Source: Paenibacillus dakarensis
Lineage (GTDB): Bacteria; Bacillota; Bacilli; Paenibacillales; Paenibacillaceae
NCBI RefSeq assembly: GCF_001373415.1
Contig: NZ_CDSE01000052.1
Span: 27,465-91,464 of the forward strand
Direction of reading: 5' to 3'
Length of the DNA stretch: 64,000 nucleotides
The notes beneath the pieces were generated by a model, which saw nothing but the letters and a program-made list of their open reading frames with translations, was not told where the DNA came from and searched no databases. A program made the position numbers and the translations under genes. Shown here piece after piece: positions 1-7,541 of the stretch; the first letter of the stretch is position 1; each line of letters starts with the position of its first letter.

Positions 1-142
1 GTGTTAGCGCACTTGGTCTTTATTAAATATATAATACCATACTTAAAAAGATGTATCAAAGAACTAATTGAGTTCGAAAACATTGTTGAACAGGCATATA
101 GACTGTTATTGAAAGCTATTCGAAGATGGCACCCCCATCAGA
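1..142. other. Cassette tail with no recognised gene
   Basis: This AT-rich stretch runs from the window edge to the first structured repeat. A short open frame starts with GTG at base 1 and continues into the repeat, but its protein matches nothing I recognise. It is probably the 3' end of a cassette whose start lies outside the window. Confidence 0.3.
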
Positions 143-298
143 TAACATCGTATCTACGCTTCGGACCATTCGGTCCTTGGTTCGCGAGAAGTGGTAGGCA
201 GAGGAGTTGATTCAGCTCACAACCCTGCGAGGCTAAGTCCGTTGGACCCGGCGCAACCGCGCCTTAAGCCTCTCGGGTTCGTAGATACATCAACGTTA
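143..298 (+). repeat. attC-like structured repeat, site 1
   Basis: The site runs from TAACATCGTATCTACG to CGTAGATACATCAACGTTA, so the two ends form an inverted-repeat arm of nine paired bases. Inside are a hairpin GGACCATTCGGTCC and a longer stem in which GCGAGGCTAA pairs with TTAAGCCTC. The right end GTTAAGT is complementary, with one mismatch, to the AGTTAAC that opens site 2. It is GC-rich against AT-rich flanks. Confidence 0.85.
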
Positions 299-395
299 AG
301 TGAAATTACTACAGACAACATTACAGACCTTATATAAATAAAAAATAATCAATAATACCTATAAAAGCGTTATAAATTGAGTTATACTGAGGTAA

Positions 396-520
396 GAATA
401 AGTAAGGAGCCGTGCTGGAACACGTCTCCTTAGCACAATTACTGCATAAAGAGCAGTCGGCCACAGGAGTTAGGTCGAGAAATAGACCGTTACCTTAGCG
501 AGGGCGGTCTATTTCTTTTT
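396..520 (+). ncRNA. Candidate antisense RNA of a type I toxin-antitoxin pair
   Basis: A -10-like TATACT at 383-388 precedes this stretch, though no good -35 is visible. A hairpin (AAGGAG..CTCCTT, about 403-436) follows. The stretch ends in a strong hairpin, AGAAATAGACCG pairing with CGGTCTATTTCT, followed by TTTTTC. The RNA would converge on the toxin gene at 509-592 and overlap its 3' end, as RatA does with TxpA in Bacillus. The assignment is by position and structure only. Confidence 0.4.
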
Positions 521-521
521 C
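477..521 (+). terminator. Rho-independent terminator of the antitoxin RNA
   Basis: A twelve-base stem, AGAAATAGACCG against CGGTCTATTTCT, closes a short loop and is followed by a T-run on the + strand. It overlaps the stop codon of the minus-strand toxin gene. Confidence 0.6.
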
Positions 522-592
522 ATGTAGGTGAGCAATGCCAGAATGAACATGCCGAACATGAACATTAAGGAAAGTGCATCTTTGACCTCCAT
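509..592 (-). CDS. Holin-like type I toxin peptide
   Basis: The 27-residue peptide starts MEVKDALSLMFMFGMFILA and ends in a lysine-rich tail (YMKKK). One hydrophobic helix after a short acidic head and before a basic tail is the pattern of the putative holin-like toxin family (TxpA/BsrG class), which depolarises the membrane when its antisense RNA is missing. The chosen ATG has a strong GGGAGG site eight bases upstream; another in-frame ATG two codons earlier would add MP but abuts that site. The gene is opposite to all other cassette genes and sits alone between repeat sites 1 and 2, as toxin-antitoxin cassettes often do in integrons. Confidence 0.75.
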   Translation of the reverse strand: MEVKDALSLMFMFGMFILALLTYMKKK

Positions 593-598
593 GGGCAT

Positions 599-788
599 CA
601 CCTCCCTTCTGGGAGATTAGCCGACCGCCCTTATAGCCGTATATTGTACTAGAAAATTATAACATATAAGACATAATGAAATACCATAAAATATTATAAA
701 TAACTAGAATGCATTAAAGACTAAAAAACATTATATATCTATAAAACTTACGTGAGAATGTAAATACAGTGAAGGCAGTAACATCAGT
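599..788. other. Toxin 5' region and AT-rich spacer
   Basis: Bases 601-632 hold the toxin ribosome binding site and a GCCGAC run complementary to GTCGGC near 456, which could pair within the toxin mRNA. Beyond that the stretch is AT-rich, should contain the minus-strand toxin promoter, and shows no gene. Confidence 0.3.
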
Positions 789-929
789 TAACAATGCATC
801 TATGCTGCGGTGCATTCGCCCCTTGGTTGTCAGAGGTTATATACATAGAAGAATATTCAGACGACACACGACCCGGCCTAAGATAAGAGCTATCTAAGGC
901 CGGGTCGCGTCATAGATGCGGAAACGTTA
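789..929 (+). repeat. attC-like structured repeat, site 2 (short class)
   Basis: Ends are TAACAATGCATCTATG and CATAGATGCGGAAACGTTA. The interior belongs to the shorter class: a CTGCGG...GCCCC hairpin, then a long perfect hairpin whose stem is CGACCCGGCC and whose inner part, CTAAGATAAGAGCTATCTAA, recurs in sites 6, 11, 16 and 17. GTTAACT at the right end matches its own left end AGTTAAC exactly. Confidence 0.85.
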
Positions 930-957
930 ACTGAAATCGACAGATAGAGGATAAAAA

Positions 958-1317
958 ATGAAAAATCCGATATCAATAAAGCAACTCACAAAACATGAAG
1001 AAGCATCTTTATTGGATATTGAATTTTCAAAAAGATATCCGTGGTATTCATCGAAGGACTATTTCTATAAGTGACTGGAAGAAAATAAACAAGGCAATAG
1101 AGTTACTTTACTGGCTTATTATGAAGGAACATTAGCAGGCTGTTGCCACTTATTGTTTACTTCAGAATATCCAAATTTCAAAAGAAATAATATACCCGAG
1201 ATAAATGACTTAAATGTATTTCCGGAGTTCAGTAAAAATGGGAATCGCAAGCAAAATGTTTGATGAGTTTGAAAGAATAGCTTTAAAGAGATCAAGATAT
1301 ATTGGTTTAGCAGTATA
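958..1317 (+). pseudogene. GNAT acetyltransferase, broken
   Basis: The frame opens with MKNPISIKQLTKHEEASL and runs into TGA at 1072, where a tryptophan codon would fit. It continues with LAYYEGTLAGCCHLLF and NDLNVFPEFS, then needs a frame change to reach MGIASKMFDEFERIAL, the acetyl-CoA binding part (RxxGIxxxL-like). These pieces in this order match a small N-acetyltransferase. One stop and one frameshift make it a pseudogene unless sequencing errors are responsible. It directly follows site 2. Confidence 0.65.
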
Positions 1318-1356
1318 GGAAAGATTGGCAATGAATAATTTCTATGAGGTGTCTCT

Positions 1357-1839
1357 ATGGAGAATTCTTTAAAAGATCTTGCAGATAAGACATTAAAATA
1401 CTTATGCGTAGGTTCATATATTGAGGGGATTAATTTCTATGGACTTAAGATATTATTTGGTGAAAATGAAGTAAATAAGGCCCGAATAGATGGACAAATA
1501 TATTTAAATATTGAAGGGAAGTTTGCAGTGCTTCCATCCCTGCCAGAATTTTTTCCAACAGTAGAAACTTTACCTGAGTTGGATTGGATAGAGAGTTCAA
1601 AGATAATTTGTGAACTTAGAATGAAGAAAGTAGTAGATCTATGGTTATCGATTGATGTACCGAATCTGATTATTGTATTTGAATCCGGCGAAGTTCTTTA
1701 CGTAAACGGACATAATGATAAATACGAAAGCTGGCAATTAGGGGTATGGGGCAATACAAATAAAGATGAAATATGGGAAATCGTTTGTTGTCCTGGGGAT
1801 GATATTGCAATATGGGCACCGGATGATTTTGTTGGCTAA
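1357..1839 (+). CDS. Hypothetical acidic protein of 160 residues
   Basis: I do not recognise this protein. It is soluble, acidic and rich in tryptophan near its C-terminus (SWQLGVWGNTNKDEIWEI), with no signal peptide or membrane segment. The start ATG has GAGGTG seven bases upstream. No repeat separates it from the broken GNAT before it, so a site between the two may have been lost. It is followed by site 3. The alternating hydrophobic pattern suggests a beta-rich fold such as an immunity-like protein, but that is a guess. Confidence 0.6.
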   Translation: MENSLKDLADKTLKYLCVGSYIEGINFYGLKILFGENEVNKARIDGQIYLNIEGKFAVLPSLPEFFPTVETLPELDWIESSKIICELRMKKVVDLWLSIDVPNLIIVFESGEVLYVNGHNDKYESWQLGVWGNTNKDEIWEIVCCPGDDIAIWAPDDFVG

Positions 1840-1863
1840 ATCAATGATGACCTATCCTTCATA

Positions 1864-2000
1864 TAACATAGTATCTACGCAGCGGTCCGTTCGGACCTTG
1901 GTCTGCAAGATGTGGTTCAAGGGAGTGAATACAGCAGACAACCCTGCACTGGCTAAGTCCATCGGACCCGGCGCTGTGCGCCTTAAGCCAGTGAGGGTTA
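1864..2000 (+). repeat. attC-like structured repeat, site 3 (right arm lost)
   Basis: The left end TAACATAGTATCTACGC, the hairpin GGTCCGTTCGGACC, the pair GTCTGC/GCAGAC and the stem GCACTGGCTAA/TTAAGCCAGTG are all intact. After GAGGGTTA the sequence no longer follows the family: the CGTGAATAC arm and the terminal GTTA are missing, so the site is probably inactive. Confidence 0.75.
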
Positions 2001-2057
2001 ATTCATTCGAATTCAAGAATTATACTACAAAATAAAATTAATTATAGGGGGACTAAA

Positions 2058-2361
2058 ATGAGGGTCCGATTAACTGATTATGACAAAAATTGGGTTCGTA
2101 TGTTTCAAGATGAGGCGACTTTTCTAAAGACTATTTTTTCGAATGATATTATACGATTCGAACATTTTGGAAGCACATCAGTTATTGGAATGAAGATATA
2201 GTAATTTTAAGGAAGAATTATCCCAACGTTTTGAAAACACAAGTGAATATAGCCCTGCTAAAAAGGCATTCGTAAGAGAAATGGAACAGATTGCACTATC
2301 TTGGTTTGTTGAAACTCAAGGGATTACTCAAAACGATACACAATTAGATGCAAATGATTGA
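2058..2361 (+). pseudogene. GrpB/UPF0157 family protein, internally deleted
   Basis: The frame begins MRVRLTDYDKNWVRMFQDEA and reaches RFEHFGSTSVIGM, the signature of GrpB-family nucleotidyltransferase-fold proteins, then hits a stop at about 2201. The following bases encode LSQRFENTSEYSPAKKAF in another frame, which is the usual C-terminal part of the family. About 90 central residues are missing. A GGGGG ribosome site precedes the ATG. Confidence 0.65.
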
Positions 2362-2417
2362 TCCCTTTATAAAATTAATAGAAGTGTTAGTAGTTCGGGG
2401 AAGGCATTTACATCCGA

Positions 2418-2578
2418 TAAGAATGCCTTCACGCATCGCCAGCCTGGTGGATGCTCGGTCGCCGAGAGACTTTTCGGGGAAGCGGATTCAGGCGACAACC
2501 CTGTGAACCTAACCGCGTCGCGGCGGCCTCCCTCGTTGGGAGCTTAAGGTTCTCGGGTTCGTGAATGTGGGAACGTTA
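2418..2578 (+). repeat. attC-like structured repeat, site 4
   Basis: The left end is slightly degenerate (TAAGAATGCCTTCACGC) and the right end is canonical (CGTGAATGTGGGAACGTTA). Internal pairs are GTCGCC/GGCGAC and GAACCTAA/TTAAGGTTC. The right flank GTTAGCTGAAATTA is complementary, with two mismatches, to the left flank of site 5. Confidence 0.85.
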
Positions 2579-2610
2579 GCTGAAATTACTGGTTAAAGGA
2601 TGATATTTCA

Positions 2611-3270
2611 ATGAAAATAGTAAATATCTCGGAAAATGAGTATAGTTTGACTGATATTAATATCAAGGACATACATAGACAGAAGTATTGCGTGTTCGAT
2701 TTAGAAGCAACTGGACCCAATGAAGATGAGGACAATATAACTCAAATTGGAGCTATTCTAATAGATAGTTTAGGAAGAATTGAAAAGACATTTGATACGT
2801 TAATAAGACCTTTAAAACCTATACCTGATATAATTGAACGCTTAACAGGGATTAGCAATAGGGATACAGAAAAAGCCCCGATGTTATCAGAAATTTATGA
2901 GGATGTTAGTCATTTTTGTCAAGATGCAATACTGGTTACTCAAGCGGGTTACGAATATGATTGGCCCCTCTTAGTAAATGAATGCAGAAGAAATGCTCTC
3001 CCTATGTTGACCAATCAATTGCTCGATACTAAAGCATTATTTACGTACTTACATCCTGAGATAAATGACATTATTTCAACTAACTTTCTGATTAAACATT
3101 ATACTATTGAGGATTCGGACATTAGGCGTCATAGTGCAATAGGGGATTGCGAATTGATTCGAAGAATATTTCTAGAACTATTAAAAGAGTATAGAATTAA
3201 TGAAATTGATGAAATAAATATCGAGAAACCAATAATAATAAAGAAAGTTAAACTGCAAAAGATATTATAG
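2611..3270 (+). CDS. DEDDh-type 3'-5' exonuclease (DnaQ-like)
   Basis: This 219-residue protein has the three exonuclease motifs in order: FDLEATG (Asp30 and Glu32), YEYDW (Asp117) and RRHSAIGDCEL (His174 and Asp179). These residues bind two metal ions that hydrolyse DNA or RNA from the 3' end. It is free-standing, with no polymerase or helicase domain, so the natural substrate cannot be told. It is the only gene between repeat sites 4 and 5 and would be the product of one cassette. Confidence 0.85.
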   Translation: MKIVNISENEYSLTDINIKDIHRQKYCVFDLEATGPNEDEDNITQIGAILIDSLGRIEKTFDTLIRPLKPIPDIIERLTGISNRDTEKAPMLSEIYEDVSHFCQDAILVTQAGYEYDWPLLVNECRRNALPMLTNQLLDTKALFTYLHPEINDIISTNFLIKHYTIEDSDIRRHSAIGDCELIRRIFLELLKEYRINEIDEINIEKPIIIKKVKLQKIL

Positions 3271-3297
3271 TATTTCATAAAGGTCTTTAACTTCGGC

Positions 3298-3448
3298 TAA
3301 CATAATATTCACGCTGCGGTTCGACTCGCATCGTCCCTCGGTCCGCCCGAGGCAGTTCGAGGAGGATGGATCAGACGGACAATCCTGCGAGGCTAACTGC
3401 GAAAGCGCAGCCGGCGACGTTGTCGGGTTCGTGAATACGGGAACGTTA
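3298..3448 (+). repeat. attC-like structured repeat, site 5
   Basis: Ends are TAACATAATATTCACGC and CGTGAATACGGGAACGTTA, the closest copy to the family consensus. GTCCG/CGGAC pairs inside. The right flank GTTATCTGAACGTGACG matches the reverse complement of the left flank of site 6 at 15 of 17 bases, so the hydrolase cassette between them has inverted ends. Confidence 0.9.
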
Positions 3449-3477
3449 TCTGAACGTGACGAAAATATATAATAAGG

Positions 3478-4545
3478 ATGAAAGCAATGACTGTTGGTAG
3501 AAAGGTCTTTGTATTTAAAGATATATCTCGTATCGATCCAATAAGTAAAGAGTCCAGAGAAGTCCTCACTAGTATATATTATCCTTCTGTACCCAATGGA
3601 AATAAGCCGAAGTACACTACTTTATTTGAACCTTGTACACCTTTGGCCGTTGATATGCTCAGTAGTATGGGAGTAAATAAAGAATATATTAGTAATGTTG
3701 TTACTGGAATATATAATAATGCAAATATTAATATTACTGCTAGGAACTGTCCCATTATTGTTATAGCCCCTGCATTTGGTGTAGTTAGAGATATGTACTC
3801 CTTTTGTGTGGAACACTTAGTAAGTTGCGGTTATGTTGTTATTACAATGGGTGCTACTCATGAATCTATATTTTCAATTTTTCCAGATTATCGCTTTATT
3901 CAGCAATCGAAAGAGATATCCGAAATTGATAGTTTAGATATAAATTATTGGAAACAATTAATGGAACTGAGAATTGAAGATATTAGGTGTATTTTAAGCA
4001 ATATAGAAGAAATCTTGAATTCTGATAAGGATCTTATAGCAATAGTTGATGTCAGTAATATAGGAATAATTGGTCATTCATTAGGTGGAGCTGCTGCGTA
4101 TGAAGTACTAAAAAGAGAAAAGAAAGTTAATGCTAGTGTTCTATTAGATCCCAGTTTTCATTTAATAACGGCAAATATAGAAGAAAGAGTATCAGTTCCA
4201 TTATTGGTATTTCGACAAGAGAAATGCTCGTTCGATGAATTAGAAAACGAATTCTCTCCGGAGTTGCTAACTTTGTTTTTAAGTGGTTATAAAGCTCTAT
4301 ATAATTCCAGTGATATAAATAGCTTATACATTAAACTACAAGGCGCTCATCATATGACATTTAGCGATATTCCGATACATTACAAGGAAGATGGTATTAA
4401 GCTAAAGCATTCTATTCTTAATAAGTATATTTCTGCTTTCTTTGATGAGTATTTAAAAAAGAAAGATTATAAATTTCATGAATTGATGAAAGATAATTCT
4501 AGTAATGGAATTGATGAAATAAATGGTAATGGACAAGTTATTTGA
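3478..4545 (+). CDS. Alpha/beta hydrolase, PAF-acetylhydrolase-like
   Basis: The 355-residue protein has the nucleophile elbow GHSLGG near residue 198, an aspartate in LLDPSF about 25 residues later, and a histidine in GAHHMTFSD near residue 290, which together form a Ser-Asp-His triad. The spacing and the PIIVIAPAFG oxyanion strand resemble platelet-activating-factor acetylhydrolase-like esterases. There is no signal peptide, so it should be cytoplasmic. The start ATG follows AAGGATG; a second ATG lies three codons in. It is the sole gene of the cassette between sites 5 and 6. Confidence 0.8.
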   Translation: MKAMTVGRKVFVFKDISRIDPISKESREVLTSIYYPSVPNGNKPKYTTLFEPCTPLAVDMLSSMGVNKEYISNVVTGIYNNANINITARNCPIIVIAPAFGVVRDMYSFCVEHLVSCGYVVITMGATHESIFSIFPDYRFIQQSKEISEIDSLDINYWKQLMELRIEDIRCILSNIEEILNSDKDLIAIVDVSNIGIIGHSLGGAAAYEVLKREKKVNASVLLDPSFHLITANIEERVSVPLLVFRQEKCSFDELENEFSPELLTLFLSGYKALYNSSDINSLYIKLQGAHHMTFSDIPIHYKEDGIKLKHSILNKYISAFFDEYLKKKDYKFHELMKDNSSNGIDEINGNGQVI

Positions 4546-4574
4546 GGGGGATTCGCGATGACGTCACCATCAGA

Positions 4575-4719
4575 TAACCATAATAATTCGCACTGCGTGC
4601 CATACGGCCCTTGATCCGCCAGAAGTATTTTCAAGGAGGTAATTCGCAGGCAGATACATTCATTCCCCTAAGATAAGAGCTATCTAAGAGGAATGAACGT
4701 CGCGAATACAAAAACGTTA
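4575..4719 (+). repeat. attC-like structured repeat, site 6 (short class)
   Basis: The left flank AGATAAC is the exact complement of GTTATCT at the end of site 5. The interior keeps the CTAAGATAAGAGCTATCTAA core, but the enclosing stem is changed to CATTCATTCCC/GAGGAATGAACG, a compensated change relative to site 2. It ends CGCGAATACAAAAACGTTA. Confidence 0.85.
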
Positions 4720-4766
4720 TATGAAAGTAATGAACTATTATTTAAAGACGAAAGGACTCATAAATC

Positions 4767-4877
4767 ATGAATTGTTTAGGCTACAATCTTGCTAATCAAT
4801 TAGTAGAAACCAATGTGGTTTTTGAAGATAATTTAAATAATTGTATTATCAATCTGTTGTGTGGTTCTATTATTTAA
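4767..4877 (+). CDS. Possible small protein of 36 residues
   Basis: An ATG after AAAGGA opens a 36-residue frame (MNCLGYNLANQLVETN...) that ends by overlapping the start of the next frame. It resembles no family I know. It may be the broken N-terminal end of the downstream gene rather than a gene of its own. Confidence 0.25.
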   Translation: MNCLGYNLANQLVETNVVFEDNLNNCIINLLCGSII

Positions 4878-5256
4878 GTTATATGGTAATCAATCCCAGG
4901 AGAGAGGGATTCAAAGTGCAGTTGATGCCACATTTAAGCAACAGCTGGGTACTGTACTCGGAAGCTTCAATATGCGGGTAGATGACTATACATACAGGTC
5001 AATGATTTCGAGTGTATATAATGTTGCTGCAATGTCTGAACTCACTTCATATGAGAAAATAAATGATGAATTAGACATTAGCTTATACAATCTTTATATT
5101 TCACTAAGAGAAGAGAAATCAAAAGATAAGGTACTAGAACGGATAGAAGAATTACACGATATCTTTTTTATTATGGTTCAAGATCCAACAAGTAAAGAAG
5201 CAACAAATAAATTGATTAAAATTGCAGATGAAACATTCTTTAAAGTAAAAGATTAA
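4861..5256 (+). CDS. Hypothetical helical protein, possibly N-terminally truncated
   Basis: The frame opens with GTG and has no convincing ribosome site. After a short hydrophobic start (VLLFKLYG) the protein is a series of charged helices (QSAVDATFKQQLGTVLGSF, EEKSKDKVLERIEELHDIF). Such a layout suits a protein that normally carries an N-terminal anchor. The upstream 36-residue frame and the weak start suggest the true N-terminus has been lost. It is the cargo between sites 6 and 7. Function unknown. Confidence 0.45.
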   Translation: MVLLFKLYGNQSQERGIQSAVDATFKQQLGTVLGSFNMRVDDYTYRSMISSVYNVAAMSELTSYEKINDELDISLYNLYISLREEKSKDKVLERIEELHDIFFIMVQDPTSKEATNKLIKIADETFFKVKD

Positions 5257-5296
5257 GGAAGAATGTTGATCATTCGAGGAAGGTGCATCCTTCATA

Positions 5297-5457
5297 TAAC
5301 AATAAATTCCCGCATTGGTCCAACAAGTTGTCCCTCGGTCGCCAGGAAGTGAAGTCGGAGAAGTGGATTCAGGCAACACATCCGCACCACCTAACCGCTT
5401 CGCGTCCGCTCCCGTTGGTCGCTTAAGTCGGTGGGACGTCGTGAATAGAAAACGTTA
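5297..5457 (+). repeat. attC-like structured repeat, site 7
   Basis: The left flank ATATAAC is the exact complement of GTTATAT that ends site 6. The right arm reads CGTGAATAGAAAACGTTA. The stem CACCACCTAA/TTAAGTCGGTG is imperfect, and the inner part GCGTCCGCTCCCGTTGGTCGC differs from the GCGCCCGG type. Confidence 0.85.
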
Positions 5458-5514
5458 TATGAAATCGGGACTAAGCAATACAATAAAACATGTTCCTTTG
5501 GGGGGTTATACACA

Positions 5515-5817
5515 TTGAAGATGTTTGGATTAGCGTTTATCATTTTAGGGATCTTTTTAATAAGCTTAAGTGGCTTAGAAAAAGTACTTATTTACACTGC
5601 TTTATTTGAAAGAGCTCCAGATATGGAAATACTAAAGAATATAACTCCAAACTATATATGGAATATAGCAAACAATACTCTTATTCTTGGAATAATATTC
5701 TTCATTTCTGGCTCTATAATGATAACAAAGAATCACATTACAAATCACTTTAAAAGAGTAAAGGGAAGTTGTGAACAAGAAGAAGAAGCCACAAAACCCG
5801 TGAATATGAACGATTAG
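5515..5817 (+). CDS. Small membrane protein, two helices
   Basis: The 100-residue protein has two clear membrane helices, near residues 3-24 (LAFIILGIFLISLSGLEKVL) and 45-70 (NNTLILGIIFFISGSIMI), and a charged acidic tail rich in Glu and Lys. The start is TTG or the ATG two codons later, both served by a GGGGGG ribosome site. I do not recognise the family. It is the only gene between sites 7 and 8. Confidence 0.65.
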   Translation: MKMFGLAFIILGIFLISLSGLEKVLIYTALFERAPDMEILKNITPNYIWNIANNTLILGIIFFISGSIMITKNHITNHFKRVKGSCEQEEEATKPVNMND

Positions 5818-5848
5818 AATGAATTTCGAATAAGGTATCTACTTCATA

Positions 5849-6036
5849 TAACACAATGTTCACGCATCGGGCCATTCGGCCCTCGGTCCGGCAGGAGTTA
5901 GATGAGGGCTCGGAGAAGTAATTGCCAGCAGCAGGGAAGTGGAATCAGCCCGAACACATCCGCACCGACTAACCGCATCGCGCCCGGCGACTTCGTCGCC
6001 TTAAGTCGGTGGGACGTCGTGAACACATTGACGTTA
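5849..6036 (+). repeat. attC-like structured repeat, site 8 (long class)
   Basis: Left TAACACAATGTTCACGC pairs with right CGTGAACACATTGACGTTA. Internal elements are the hairpin GGGCCATTCGGCCC, the stem CACCGACTAA/TTAAGTCGGTG and an inner hairpin GGCGACTTCGTCGCC. The left flank ATATAAC is the exact complement of the end of site 7. This is the clearest example of the long class. Confidence 0.9.
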
Positions 6037-6308
6037 GATGAAATCTCGGCGTAAACCAATAAGAATCGATATAATTAGGAAATATCAGGGTTATATGAAA
6101 CCATTTGTATTTTTGTTTTGATAAACAATACATTCACTCTTTAGGTAGCTTAGTTGACGGATATCAGAGGCAAGGAAGATATCGTAGTAACACAACCTAT
6201 TACTAACCCGAGGTGGTTCACTTCTTCTAGAAGATCTGCATGGTCTCAACCTTGGCTTTATGTTACAGGCTTCATTAATAGGAATCAAAAAAAGAGGGTG
6301 GTTAGAAT
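6037..6308. other. Spacer without a recognised gene
   Basis: This 272-base stretch opens the cassette of the next membrane protein. A frame reading DIVVTQPITNPRWFTSSRRSAWSQ lies in it without a start, and may be a relic. No promoter or RNA structure stands out. Confidence 0.3.
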
Positions 6309-6692
6309 ATGTTTGTATTGGAATCTGCATTAATATTTTCTACATTAATTGGGGTTGTGATTATATTCCAACTAATGTTAGCAGCGGGAATGCCTTGGGG
6401 AAGTTATGCAATGGGGGGGAAGTTTCCCGGTAAATATCCACCAGCAATGCGTGTAGCTTCTATAATTCAGGCTATTATTCTAACATTGATTGCCTTTATT
6501 GTACTAAGTAAAGCAGAACTAATATTTACTGGATGGAATTCTTTCACAAAAACAGCTATCTGGTTTGTTGTTTGTTTTTCGATGGCCGCAACAATACTGA
6601 ACTTTATTACAAGGAGTGTATGGGAAAGGAGAATTTGGGGACCTGTATCTTTGTTAATGCTAATAACAAGTATTATGGTAGCAATTGGATAA
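6309..6692 (+). CDS. Small integral membrane protein, four helices
   Basis: The 127-residue protein has four likely membrane helices, at about residues 5-27, 47-67, 79-98 and 107-126, with a short loop AMGGKFPGKYPPAMRV between the first two. GAGGGTGG lies upstream of the ATG. The pattern resembles small uncharacterised Bacillota membrane proteins often found beside acetyltransferases, but I cannot name a function. It is the cargo between sites 8 and 9. Confidence 0.7.
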   Translation: MFVLESALIFSTLIGVVIIFQLMLAAGMPWGSYAMGGKFPGKYPPAMRVASIIQAIILTLIAFIVLSKAELIFTGWNSFTKTAIWFVVCFSMAATILNFITRSVWERRIWGPVSLLMLITSIMVAIG

Positions 6693-6735
6693 CCAATGTT
6701 TGCAGGTGTACTCTAAGAAGTCCCCTGACATCTTC

Positions 6736-6890
6736 TAACAATGCGTTAGAGCATTCGGGCATACACCCCTCGGTCCCGGAAGAAAAGTCGGAGAAGCAGC
6801 TGCCTGGACACATTCACATCACCCAACCGCATCGCAACCAGTCACTTCGTTCCTTTAGGGTGATAGGATGTTGTGAACACGTAAACGTTA
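6736..6890 (+). repeat. attC-like structured repeat, site 9
   Basis: Ends are TAACAATGCGTTAGAGC and GTGAACACGTAAACGTTA. Its main stem is CATCACCC with GGGTGATAGG, replacing the CACCGACT/AGTCGGTG of site 8: several base pairs are swapped while pairing is kept. The right flank GTTAGACGAAATTACT matches the complement of the left flank of site 10 at 13 of 16 bases. Confidence 0.85.
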
Positions 6891-6929
6891 GACGAAATTA
6901 CTGCAAAATCAAAATGGGGGTTACATTGA

Positions 6930-7514
6930 ATGGAGAACTTAGAAAAACAGATTAATTTTTTAATAGAAATTGATAAGTTAAAGAACATCGAAAGAAAGAC
7001 TAAAATAATTAGTGGTTCAAGATTAGAGAATGATGCTGAGCATTCTTGGCATCTAGCAATGATGGCTATCATTTTACATAAGGAATCTAATCATGACATT
7101 GATTTATACAAAGTCATAAAGATGTTATTGGTTCATGATTTAGTAGAAATAGATGCAGGTGACACATTTGCTTACGATACGAATGGTCAAATTGATAAGT
7201 ATGAACGTGAAAACTTAGCAGCTAAAAGACTGTTCGGATTATTGCCAGTGGAACAGGGAAATGAACTAATGGAACTATGGATTGAATTTGAGAATAAGGA
7301 GACCAATGAGGCAAAGTTCGCTGCTTCGTTGGACAGATTACAGCCATTAATTCATAACCATTTAAATCAAGGTGATACGTGGAAAAAGTACAATATAACA
7401 AGCGATCAGGTAATAAACCGGAATAGAGAAATATCTAATGGTTCTGAATCTTTATGGGAATTTGCGAAACAAATAATTGATAGGTCAATTGATCAAGGCA
7501 TATTAAGTAGGTAA
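6930..7514 (+). CDS. HD-domain phosphohydrolase, YfbR/HDDC2 type
   Basis: The 194-residue protein shows the HD-domain metal ligands: His in AEHSWHLAMM near residues 37-41, the HD pair in LLVHDLVEIDAGDTFAYD near 68-69, and a late Asp in ASLDRLQPL near 131. This layout is that of the YfbR/HDDC2 group of 5'-deoxynucleotidases. It should dephosphorylate nucleoside monophosphates in the cytoplasm. The ATG lies ten bases after a GGGGG site. It is the single gene between sites 9 and 10. Confidence 0.85.
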   Translation: MENLEKQINFLIEIDKLKNIERKTKIISGSRLENDAEHSWHLAMMAIILHKESNHDIDLYKVIKMLLVHDLVEIDAGDTFAYDTNGQIDKYERENLAAKRLFGLLPVEQGNELMELWIEFENKETNEAKFAASLDRLQPLIHNHLNQGDTWKKYNITSDQVINRNREISNGSESLWEFAKQIIDRSIDQGILSR

Positions 7515-7541
7515 GTAATCGAAGATGGTAGTAATAGCGTA

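Noticed and set aside
270..300. tRNA gene, because GGGTTCGTAGATAC resembles a T-arm
   Set aside because: No acceptor stem, anticodon arm or D-arm can be folded around it, and the motif recurs as part of every long-class repeat with changing sequence.
1766..2035. Open frame overlapping the 160-residue gene and site 3
   Set aside because: It reads out of frame through the end of a better gene and then through a structured repeat; no ribosome site supports it.
5315..5518. Open frame inside site 7
   Set aside because: It is made almost entirely of repeat sequence and ends in the spacer before the next gene.
6533..6955. 140-codon frame overlapping the four-helix membrane protein and site 9
   Set aside because: It is a shadow frame; the overlapping protein has clear membrane helices and a ribosome site, and the rest is repeat sequence.
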